From assembly GCA_014384505.1 (NCBI GenBank), contig JACNFT010000112.1, positions 1-6,905 on the forward strand: a stretch of DNA of 6,905 bases, in the 5' to 3' direction. Shown piece by piece: positions 1-6,270 of the stretch. This DNA comes from Cryomorphaceae bacterium. Its GTDB lineage: Bacteria > Bacteroidota > Bacteroidia > Flavobacteriales > BACL11. The notes beneath the pieces were generated by a model, which made no database searches, was not told the DNA's origin, and saw nothing but the letters and a program-made list of their open reading frames with translations. Position 1 is the stretch's first letter. Each line of letters begins with the position of its first letter. A program made the translations under genes and the position numbers.

Positions 1-569
1 ATGACTTTACCGTTCTTACTCAGTATTCTATTAAATTCTTCTATTGTTTTGTTTAGAGACGGGACATGTTCTAGTACATGCCACATGCTTATAGAATCAA
101 ATTGATTTTCTTGAAATTGACCTAAATTTGTATCTTCACTAACTGAAAGTTTAAAATTATTTATTGCTTGTTCTCTTGCAAGTTCTGATGGCTCTATCCC
201 CGTTGTATTATACCCTGCATTTTTACAAGCGTTTAAAAACTCTCCTGTCCCGCATCCTATATCAAGATGATTTTTGTTTTTGGATGTTTTTTTTAGTAGA
301 TTTAATTTTGTTCCAATTGCATATCTTCTAACCGTATGATACATCCAATTAAAGAATCCTTTGGTGTTATTAGTGTGAGAAATATACATGTCTGACTTGT
401 AATATTCTCCTAATGCATTATCTTTTGGTCTTGGATTGGTAAAGGTAAAGTCACATGTTTCACATGAAACAATTATAAATTTTTTTTTAGATGTAGAGTG
501 GTCTATACAGTCTAATTTCTTTAACAAATTGCTGCCTGAGCAAATAGGACAATTACCTAATAATATCAT
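1..569 (-). CDS. Class I SAM-dependent methyltransferase with N-terminal zinc-ribbon-like motif (3' end cut off by window edge)
   Basis: The frame opens with ATG at 569-567 and stays open to position 1, giving 189 codons with the C-terminus missing. Residues 1-48 carry two CxxC pairs (C7/C10 and C36/C39), a probable zinc ribbon, followed by NPRP, a layout seen in methyltransferases with a metal-binding head. The Rossmann SAM-binding motif I is LDIGCGTGEFL (residues 102-112), the acidic residue after strand 2 is in GIEPS (E126), and the later motif reads FDSISMWHVLEHV (157-169), typical of the Methyltransf_11/23 type. It would transfer a methyl group from SAM; the substrate cannot be told from sequence. 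The start overlaps the mnmG stop in an ATGA, suggesting translational coupling. An AGGA lies only a few bases before the ATG, inside the last mnmG codons, and is too close to be a clear Shine-Dalgarno site. Similar proteins act on small molecules, sugars or RNA; proximity to mnmG hints at RNA but does not prove it. Confidence 0.88.
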   Translation of the reverse strand, partial: MILLGNCPICSGSNLLKKLDCIDHSTSKKKFIIVSCETCDFTFTNPRPKDNALGEYYKSDMYISHTNNTKGFFNWMYHTVRRYAIGTKLNLLKKTSKNKNHLDIGCGTGEFLNACKNAGYNTTGIEPSELAREQAINNFKLSVSEDTNLGQFQENQFDSISMWHVLEHVPSLNKTIEEFNRILSKNGKV

Positions 570-2437
570 CTTCCTAAGTATATTAATAACACATTAATAT
601 CAGAAGGTGAAACTCCACTTATCCTGGATGCTTGCCCTATTGTTTTAGGTTGTATAGCAGTTAGTTTTTCTCTCCCTTCAGTAGATATAGAATGGAGTTT
701 GTTAAATTTAAAATCTTTAGCAATTTTAATGTTTTCAAGTCTTGATAGTTTTTCAGCTGACTCCTTTTCTTTGTTTAAATAACCTTCATATTTTATTTCA
801 ATTTCAGCTTGTTCAATAGCTTCTGTCGTGCACTTTTTTTCTTTTAAGTACTCATCTAATTCCTCACAAACTAATAGGTCAGTTATAGTGATATGGGGCC
901 TTGATAGTACTGCTTTAATTTTAACTTTTTGCTTTAAAACTGCACTTCCTAATTTTTCTAACACAGGATTTATAACGTTTGGATCTATACTCTGTATTGT
1001 TAAGAATTTAATAAGTGCTGCAGTTTCAATTTCTTTCTTTTCAAGCTGTTCCAGTCTGTCAATTTTAGCAAGTCCTAATTTATACCCTTTTTTAGTAAGT
1101 CTGATATCTGCATTGTCTTGTCTTAAAAGTAAGCGGTATTCAGCACGAGATGTAAACATTCTGTATGGCTCTTCAGTTCCTTTTGTTATTAAATCATCTA
1201 TTAAAACACCAATATAAGCGTCCGATCTACTTAAAATAAACTCTTCTTTTTCATGCGTATTTTGATGGGCATTTATACCTGCCATTAGTCCCTGAGCTGC
1301 AGCTTCTTCATATCCTGTAGTGCCGTTTATCTGACCGCAAAAGAAGAGGTTATTTACTAGCTTAGTTTCTAGTGTATGTTTAAGTTGTGTTGGTGGGAAA
1401 TAATCATATTCAATAGCATATCCTGCTCTAAACATTTTTACTTTTTCAAGACCTTTAATTTTTCTCAATGCTTTAAGCTGTACAGCTTCAGGAAGTGAAG
1501 TTGAGAATCCATTTAAATAGATTTCAACAGTGTCTCGTCCTTCTGGTTCGATAAATAACTGATGCCTATCTTTACTTGCAAACCGGTCTATTTTATCTTC
1601 AATTGAAGGACAGTATCTTGCTCCTACTCCTTTTATTCTGCCTGAAAACATTGGAGAATCTTCAAATCCTTCTTTTAATATTGCATGTACCTCTGGGGAA
1701 GTGTAAGTTATAAAACAAGAATGTTGATCTTTTATTTTCTCTTTAGTCATGAATGAAAAACTGACAGTATTCTCATCTCCTGCTTGTTCTTCAGTTACTG
1801 AATAGTCAATTGTTCTACCATCTAATCGTGGGGGTGTACCTGTTTTCATTCTTCCACTTGTGAATCCTAAATCAATCAATTGCTTTGTAATTCCTTCAGC
1901 TGATGGCTCTCCTGAACGACCTCCTTTGTAATTTTTTTTGCCTAGATGAATAAGTCCGTTTAAGAAAGTTCCGTTACATAGCACGACACTTTTTGCTGAA
2001 ATTTCAACTCCCATTTTAGTGATTACACCATTAACCCCTCCTTTTTTAGTAGTTATACTATCTACAGTATCTTGCCAGAAATCAATGTTTTTATTTCCCT
2101 CAAGTCCTTTACGCCATTCTTTCTCAAATACTTTTCTATCACATTGAGCTCTAGGACTCCACATTGCAGGTCCCTTACTTTTGTTTAGCATTCTAAACTG
2201 AATAGTTGAAGCGTCAGTAATAATGCCTGACATTCCTCCTAAAGCATCTATTTCTCTAATTATTTGGCCTTTTGCCACACCACCCATAGCGGGGTTGCAA
2301 GACATACGTGCTAGAGTTTCTAAATTTTGTGTTACCAATAGTACTTTTGAACCAAGAGTTGCTGCAGCATGTGCTGCTTCACAACCAGCATGGCCTCCTC
2401 CTACTATTATTACATCATATGTTTCTTCTAATTTCAT
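566..2437 (-). CDS. mnmG: tRNA uridine-5-carboxymethylaminomethyl modification enzyme MnmG (GidA)
   Basis: FAD-dependent subunit of the MnmE-MnmG complex, which installs the (carboxymethyl)aminomethyl group at C5 of wobble uridine U34 in certain tRNAs using methylene-tetrahydrofolate and NADH; cytoplasmic. At 623 residues it is full length for the family. The N-terminal dinucleotide-binding motif VGGGHAGCEAA spans residues 12-22. The two conserved catalytic-region cysteines are present: C47 in SCNPAMGG and C276 in GARYCPSIEDK, matching C47 and C277 of the E. coli enzyme. Other family blocks are RMKTGTPPRLDGR (196-208), NGFSTSLP (309-316) and FCGQINGTTGYEEAAAQG (366-383). The C-terminal helical domain ends with the block ISGVSPSDINVLLIYLGR, the region known to contact MnmE and tRNA. 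The start at 2437 gives the expected N-terminus; an A-rich leader without Shine-Dalgarno precedes it, normal for Bacteroidota. The gene lies 37 bases after ybeY and its TGA overlaps the next ATG. No damage is visible. Confidence 0.98.
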   Translation of the reverse strand: MKLEETYDVIIVGGGHAGCEAAHAAATLGSKVLLVTQNLETLARMSCNPAMGGVAKGQIIREIDALGGMSGIITDASTIQFRMLNKSKGPAMWSPRAQCDRKVFEKEWRKGLEGNKNIDFWQDTVDSITTKKGGVNGVITKMGVEISAKSVVLCNGTFLNGLIHLGKKNYKGGRSGEPSAEGITKQLIDLGFTSGRMKTGTPPRLDGRTIDYSVTEEQAGDENTVSFSFMTKEKIKDQHSCFITYTSPEVHAILKEGFEDSPMFSGRIKGVGARYCPSIEDKIDRFASKDRHQLFIEPEGRDTVEIYLNGFSTSLPEAVQLKALRKIKGLEKVKMFRAGYAIEYDYFPPTQLKHTLETKLVNNLFFCGQINGTTGYEEAAAQGLMAGINAHQNTHEKEEFILSRSDAYIGVLIDDLITKGTEEPYRMFTSRAEYRLLLRQDNADIRLTKKGYKLGLAKIDRLEQLEKKEIETAALIKFLTIQSIDPNVINPVLEKLGSAVLKQKVKIKAVLSRPHITITDLLVCEELDEYLKEKKCTTEAIEQAEIEIKYEGYLNKEKESAEKLSRLENIKIAKDFKFNKLHSISTEGREKLTAIQPKTIGQASRISGVSPSDINVLLIYLGR

Positions 2438-2456
2438 GTTGTTTTTACTAGAATCA

Positions 2457-2473
2457 TATCAAAAATATTGATA
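2457..2473. repeat. Small AT-rich inverted repeat in the ybeY-mnmG gap
   Basis: TATCAA and TTGATA form a perfect six-base inverted repeat around a five-base loop, just after the ybeY stop codon. The stem has only one G-C pair and no T-run follows on the minus strand, so it does not look like an intrinsic terminator. It overlaps the candidate -7 element and could be an operator or chance. Confidence 0.3.
2460..2467 (-). promoter_or_regulatory. Possible internal promoter (-7 element) for mnmG and the methyltransferase gene
   Basis: On the minus strand this octamer reads TATTTTTG, a match to the Bacteroidota sigma -7 consensus TAnnTTTG. It lies in the 37-base ybeY-mnmG gap, 22 bases before the mnmG ATG, which would give a leader of roughly 15-20 bases. 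No clear TTG -33 element is present at the usual spacing (TTTA about 19 bases upstream is the nearest candidate). In such AT-rich DNA the octamer occurs by chance several times in a window of this size, so the location is the main argument. It overlaps a small AT-rich palindrome. Confidence 0.3.
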
Positions 2474-2474
2474 A

Positions 2475-2891
2475 TCAGTTATTTGTAAATTTATTTAAAT
2501 AATAATTTTCTTTTTCTCGCATTATATCTGCATCTTTTTCATTCTTGTCTTTATAGCCGAGCAAATGTAGTAAACCGTGCACCATCACTCTGTGTAATTC
2601 AGTTAAATAATTAACATTGAATATTTTAGCGTTTTCAACTACTCTTTCTGTACTTATAAGTATATCTCCACTTATTATTTTTTTTTCAGAATAATCAAAA
2701 GTAATTACATCAGTAAGAGTGTTATGGTTTAGAAATTGAATATTTTTTTTAAGTAAGTACTCATCATTACAGAGTACATAGACAAGTTCACCTATTATCA
2801 TTTCTTCCTCTTTGATAACATTGTTTATCCATAATTTTAGATCTTCAGTATTGCTCAGTTTATCATTTTCTATGTACTGAAAATCTATCAT
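2475..2891 (-). CDS. ybeY: Endoribonuclease YbeY, rRNA maturation factor
   Basis: Member of the UPF0054/YbeY family, a metal-dependent single-strand endoribonuclease involved in 16S rRNA 3'-end processing and ribosome quality control; cytoplasmic. The 138 residues fit a compact family member. Diagnostic blocks are LTDVITFDY (residues 59-67), GDILIS (75-80) and the metal site HGLLHLLGYKD (105-115). H105 and H109 are the first two zinc ligands; the third position, a histidine in E. coli (HGxLHLxGYDH), is D115 here. My recollection is that GYKDK is common in Bacteroidota, so this is probably a lineage form rather than a defect. The ATG at 2891-2889 overlaps the TGA of the upstream DUF4175-like gene in an ATGA, arguing for translational coupling and fixing the start. 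No Shine-Dalgarno site is visible. Confidence 0.95.
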   Translation of the reverse strand: MIDFQYIENDKLSNTEDLKLWINNVIKEEEMIIGELVYVLCNDEYLLKKNIQFLNHNTLTDVITFDYSEKKIISGDILISTERVVENAKIFNVNYLTELHRVMVHGLLHLLGYKDKNEKDADIMREKENYYLNKFTNN

Positions 2892-5800
2892 TTTTCTTCT
2901 TTTATTAAGGTATTGAAATAAGTGTTTACCTTCTTTTTATAATAGGGTTTTAGTTGTACAGGCGTTGTTTTTAAAAGCTCTTCTTGCTGTTCTTTTTTCT
3001 TTTTATATTCTAAGTATTGTTCAGTTGTATTATTAGGCGTATAATTCCACTCAGTTGATTTTCGTTGATCATCCTCTCCTTGTTCTCTTTCGGATTTTTC
3101 GGATTCAAGTAATCGAGTAAGAATTTCTTCTTGCCGTGTTATTGTTTCTTGTGTTATTCTATTATTTATGATATCTGTTTCATTCTCTTCCATTTCCTCC
3201 AGAATCTTATCAAGCTTTCCTTTTTCGCCATTTTTTCCTTGTTCATCTCTTAATTCCATTAACTGTTTTCTTATAGATTCCTGTTGTTTTGCTAACTGCA
3301 TCAATTTTTTTGAATTCTCCTCTCCCTTCTTTCCTTTTTCGCCATTTTTTCCTTCTTTCATTTTTTCGTTCAGTTTCTTTTGGGCATCTTTTAATTCTGA
3401 CATTGATGGTTTCTTGCCATTCGGATTTGGTTTATTACAATTTGATGGTTTATTACAATTTGATGGAGGCATCTCCAAGTCTTTTTGCATTTGCTCCAGT
3501 ATTTCAGATAATAGTAAAGCCAAGTTATTAGTGGAAGTCATTACAAATTGCTGGCGTTCTGCTGCTTTACTCACTTGTCTTTCCTCCAATTCATTTGTTG
3601 ACTTTATCATATTATTATTAATAGCGGCTATCTCTTTATTGATAGTTGCTTGTATTTGAACAACTCTTTTACTTAGTGCTAATAATGAATCTTCAATAAT
3701 TTGGCTATCGTCAGCTAGTTTGTTTTGTTGCTTCACAACCTGTATAAATTCAGCACTATTTTTAGGAATATTATTAGCGCGTAACATTAATTCTTCCTGG
3801 TTAAAAGAAAGTGTAACCAAATTCTCTAGTATTTTTCTTAAAGTCTCCATGTCTTCTTGGGGCTTTTGCTCGGAGCTACTTTTTTTCATACTTTGTAGTT
3901 GCTGCTCTAATTCTTCTAATTCCTTAATTGCTCCTTCTTGTGCTTTTTCAGCTTTCTTTTTCTTTCCTTTTTCAAGAGCGTCCTTACTCTCTTGCATTTT
4001 TTGTTTTATAGTTTCTTCTTGAGGTTTTGTATCAGGAATTTTATTTTTATCCTCTAGCTCCATATTTTTCTTTCTGATATCTTGCAGATCTCTCTTAACA
4101 TCCTCCATTTTTTTACTCAGCTCTTCTTGTTTTTTAGCAAGCTCTTCTTTTTCAACCTTTCCTTCTTCAGTTTCTTTTTTTAAGGCTTCCTGTTCTTTTT
4201 TAAGCTCTTCTATCTTCTCAAGTGTTTCTTCTACTTTCTGCTCAAATTCTAATTGTTTAAATAGCTCTAGCTCTCTATCTAATTCTTTTTCTAAATCTAT
4301 ATTTTCTTCATCTAATTTATCTAGTAAATCTTTTAATTTTTCTTTATCCGCCTTTTCCATCATTTCTTCCATTTCCTGTAAGAGTTTCTTGGTTTCTTCA
4401 TCAAGGACTTTATTCATTAATTCTTGTAGTTGTTTTTGCTTTTCCAGTATTGAAGAATTTAATTTTTCTTTATTCTTAAGGTTATCGTTATTTTTTTGTT
4501 GGGTATCTTTAATTTGTTTTTCTAATTGTTCCTGTTTTTTAAGAATTTCTTTAGCTTTTTGCTTGTCTTCCCAAGTTATTTTTTTCTTTTCTAAAATGGA
4601 TTTATTCAGTTCTGCAATATCTTTTTTAATTTCATTAGCAAGTGATATTGACTTGTTAAGTCCGCTTTTTGTTTTTTCGTTTTCAGCATCCTTTTTTAAT
4701 ATTAACTCTTCTTTTGTTGTTTCTTTGTATGAAAAACGCGTGCTTTTTGTGCTTTTTGATCCATTTACACCATCATTATCCCAGACTTCAAAATAGTATG
4801 CTAATTCATCTCCAGCTGCTAATTTTAAATCATTAAAATTGAAAGTAAAAAAGAAAAGTTCTTTTGATAGTTGTTTAATTGTTAATTGCTGACTTATTAA
4901 AGGATTTGTGTCATTACTCGTATTTTGATAATTAAAAATCAATTTTTTTAATAAATAGTCATCCTCAATTTCTCCGCTAAACAAAAACTGAGCATTTGTA
5001 CTATCATAACTCTGGCTTACTTTAATTACTGGGTAGGCATCAGGAATAACTTTTATATAATAGGATAATGTGTCACTTAGCTGATGTTTGTTTTGGGTGA
5101 TTATTTGATATGGAGTACTAGTGAAAAAAGATTTTTTATAAGTAAATGTATTTTTTGTGCTTTGGTTGTGTTTGCTTTCAGAAAAAACAAGATAGACATG
5201 TTCTGTATTCTGTAGCTTCACTTGCCATTGTACACTAGTTCCTTCAGGAATAATTATATCTCCATTATTTTTTATGGTTCCATTTTTTGTTTTGGTGTAG
5301 TTTGGATATTTTAATTGTAGACTAAAATCTACCACTTTAGGCTGTGGGAGTGCTTTCAAAGTATAGATTTCACTTTTATAGCCTCCTGCTAAGAATTGAA
5401 ATTGAATGTCATTATTCACCCCTTTAAATAGGTACTCAAAAGTAGTATTACTATTTCTTTTAAAACGAAATGAATTACCATTTGATTGAATGAATACTTC
5501 ATTAGGAATTTCATTTCCTATTATCTCTATCGCTAGCTTATAATCTTCAAATTGAATTACTTCTAATTTAGGGTTTAAAATAAGGTATTGGAATGGTGCT
5601 TTTGGTTCAAAAAAAGTATTGTGTTTTAGTATTCTGGCTGAACTTTCTGTAAGTATATATTGTTTCCCAGAAATGATGAAAAGTAAGATTATTGCAAGTG
5701 GAATAAGTATCCATTTTGTATATTTCTTATTATCAGAATAATTAATTGCATTCCCAAATGTAATGGGTTTTATATCGTTTATTTTTTGCTGAATACTCGC

Positions 5801-6187
5801 ATTTATTAGTGCATTTTCACTCGCACTCATATCCTGTAATTCCAGAATATTTAGTAGCTTATCTCCAACTTCAGTAAAATGAGTTCCGATAATTTTTGCC
5901 GCTTGTTTATGGCTTAATATTTTTCCAAAACTTAACAAATGAAGTAAAGGAATAAGAATATATTTTATAGCAATTAGTGTATTAACTGTAAGATAAGTCC
6001 AGAATAAAAAGGTTCGACTTCCTACTCCAAATTGCGTGAAATGTTCAATAGTCGAAAAAAGAATAAAGAAGATAGTCAGTACCGCTAAAGAATAAATACC
6101 CCCTTTAATTAGCTGATTGGTATAAAATCGTTTAACGAATTTATTCAGTTTTTCAAACAGTTCTATTTTAGGTTCAGTATTCATCAT
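2888..6187 (-). CDS. DUF4175-like membrane-anchored coiled-coil protein, function unknown
   Basis: A 1099-residue protein whose N-terminal region (FVKRFYTNQLIKGGIYSL, TFLFWTYL, LSHKQAAKIIGTHFTEVGDKLLNILEL) matches what I know as the Bacteroidota DUF4175 family. Hydrophobic segments lie near residues 29-47, 60-82 and 159-174. Flanking basic residues suggest a cytoplasmic N-terminus and a periplasmic stretch of about 920 residues after the third segment. Residues about 190-480 are rich in beta strands with Ig/cadherin-like motifs (KYPNYT, PEGTSVQWQV, ISQQLTIKQL, YYFEVWDNDG). From about 488 to 880 and 928 to 1045 the sequence is Lys/Glu/Gln/Leu-rich with heptad character, long predicted coiled coils. 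Between them lies a Pro/Asn/Gly linker with a tandem PSNCNK repeat (908-919) holding the protein's only cysteines. The C-terminus (YLEYKKKKEQQ...LKPYYKKKVNTYF) looks like a conserved cap. Some relatives are labelled ATPase in databases, but I see no Walker motif. Two tandem ATGs open the frame. First gene of the block; overlaps ybeY by four bases. Confidence 0.85.
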   Translation of the reverse strand: MMNTEPKIELFEKLNKFVKRFYTNQLIKGGIYSLAVLTIFFILFSTIEHFTQFGVGSRTFLFWTYLTVNTLIAIKYILIPLLHLLSFGKILSHKQAAKIIGTHFTEVGDKLLNILELQDMSASENALINASIQQKINDIKPITFGNAINYSDNKKYTKWILIPLAIILLFIISGKQYILTESSARILKHNTFFEPKAPFQYLILNPKLEVIQFEDYKLAIEIIGNEIPNEVFIQSNGNSFRFKRNSNTTFEYLFKGVNNDIQFQFLAGGYKSEIYTLKALPQPKVVDFSLQLKYPNYTKTKNGTIKNNGDIIIPEGTSVQWQVKLQNTEHVYLVFSESKHNQSTKNTFTYKKSFFTSTPYQIITQNKHQLSDTLSYYIKVIPDAYPVIKVSQSYDSTNAQFLFSGEIEDDYLLKKLIFNYQNTSNDTNPLISQQLTIKQLSKELFFFTFNFNDLKLAAGDELAYYFEVWDNDGVNGSKSTKSTRFSYKETTKEELILKKDAENEKTKSGLNKSISLANEIKKDIAELNKSILEKKKITWEDKQKAKEILKKQEQLEKQIKDTQQKNNDNLKNKEKLNSSILEKQKQLQELMNKVLDEETKKLLQEMEEMMEKADKEKLKDLLDKLDEENIDLEKELDRELELFKQLEFEQKVEETLEKIEELKKEQEALKKETEEGKVEKEELAKKQEELSKKMEDVKRDLQDIRKKNMELEDKNKIPDTKPQEETIKQKMQESKDALEKGKKKKAEKAQEGAIKELEELEQQLQSMKKSSSEQKPQEDMETLRKILENLVTLSFNQEELMLRANNIPKNSAEFIQVVKQQNKLADDSQIIEDSLLALSKRVVQIQATINKEIAAINNNMIKSTNELEERQVSKAAERQQFVMTSTNNLALLLSEILEQMQKDLEMPPSNCNKPSNCNKPNPNGKKPSMSELKDAQKKLNEKMKEGKNGEKGKKGEENSKKLMQLAKQQESIRKQLMELRDEQGKNGEKGKLDKILEEMEENETDIINNRITQETITRQEEILTRLLESEKSEREQGEDDQRKSTEWNYTPNNTTEQYLEYKKKKEQQEELLKTTPVQLKPYYKKKVNTYFNTLIKEEK
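3215..3354 (-). repeat. Two identical 26-base direct repeats encoding GKNGEKGK inside the DUF4175-like gene
   Basis: The stretches 3215-3240 and 3329-3354 are identical over 26 bases, 114 bases (38 codons) apart start to start and in the same frame. They encode GKNGEKGK at residues 984-991 and 946-953, each a charged Gly/Lys linker bordering a coiled-coil segment (residues 954-983). Identity at wobble positions points to recent duplication or gene conversion. Confidence 0.85.
3431..3466 (-). repeat. Tandem 18-base repeat (2 copies) encoding PSNCNK twice
   Basis: On the plus strand the unit TTTATTACAATTTGATGG occurs twice with no spacer (3431-3448 and 3449-3466); the two bases before (3429-3430, GG) extend the periodicity. 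In the minus-strand gene it encodes PSNCNK at residues 908-913 and 914-919. The copies are identical at the DNA level, so the duplication is recent or maintained by slippage. Copy number may vary between strains. Confidence 0.92.
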
Positions 6188-6189
6188 TG

Positions 6190-6197
6190 CAAAAGTA
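6190..6197 (-). promoter_or_regulatory. Putative promoter -7 element directly before the DUF4175-like gene
   Basis: On the minus strand 6197-6190 reads TACTTTTG followed by CA, matching the Bacteroidota consensus TAnnTTTG. Only two bases separate it from the first ATG (6187-6185). If transcription starts the usual four to seven bases downstream, the mRNA would begin within or at the tandem ATG codons, meaning a leaderless message, possibly read from the second ATG (6184-6182). A clear -33 TTG is lacking; TTTTATG about 19-23 bases upstream is the nearest candidate. Confidence 0.45.
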
Positions 6198-6242
6198 CAA
6201 TTTTTAACGGCTTTTCATAAAACTATATTACTTGATAAATCT

Positions 6243-6250
6243 TATCTTTG
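6243..6250 (+). promoter_or_regulatory. Putative promoter -7 element for gltX
   Basis: TATCTTTG, followed by CA, matches the Bacteroidota -7 consensus TAnnTTTG. It lies 20 bases before the gltX ATG, giving an expected leader of about 13-17 bases that is A-rich and free of Shine-Dalgarno sequence, as is usual in this phylum. No convincing -33 TTG is found at 17-23 bases spacing. It faces away from the DUF4175-like promoter candidate across the same 83-base gap. Confidence 0.5.
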
Positions 6251-6270
6251 CAACCGAAAAATAAAATACA

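Noticed and set aside
480..488. Run of nine A on the coding strand of the methyltransferase gene (and another of eight at about 287-294), as possible phase-variation or frameshift sites
   Set aside because: The frame continues intact through both runs into conserved motifs, they encode ordinary Lys codons, and such runs are common in AT-rich genomes.
828..1217. Open frame of 129 codons on the plus strand
   Set aside because: It is fully antisense to mnmG, which is intact and highly conserved; the translation is low-complexity Ser/Phe/Leu.
2223..2471. Open frame of 82 codons on the plus strand
   Set aside because: Antisense to the conserved N-terminal FAD-binding region of mnmG, with no recognisable motif.
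2457..2473. Hairpin after ybeY as an intrinsic terminator
   Set aside because: The stem is short and AT-rich, no T-run follows, and mnmG begins about 20 bases later in the same direction.
3168..4796. Several open frames on the plus strand (3168-3659, 3289-3531, 3720-4022, 4389-4796) with Phe/Ser/Cys-rich translations
   Set aside because: They are antisense to the purine-rich coiled-coil part of the DUF4175-like gene; the Lys/Glu codons read as Phe/Ser on the other strand and rarely yield stops. No domain or start signal is seen.
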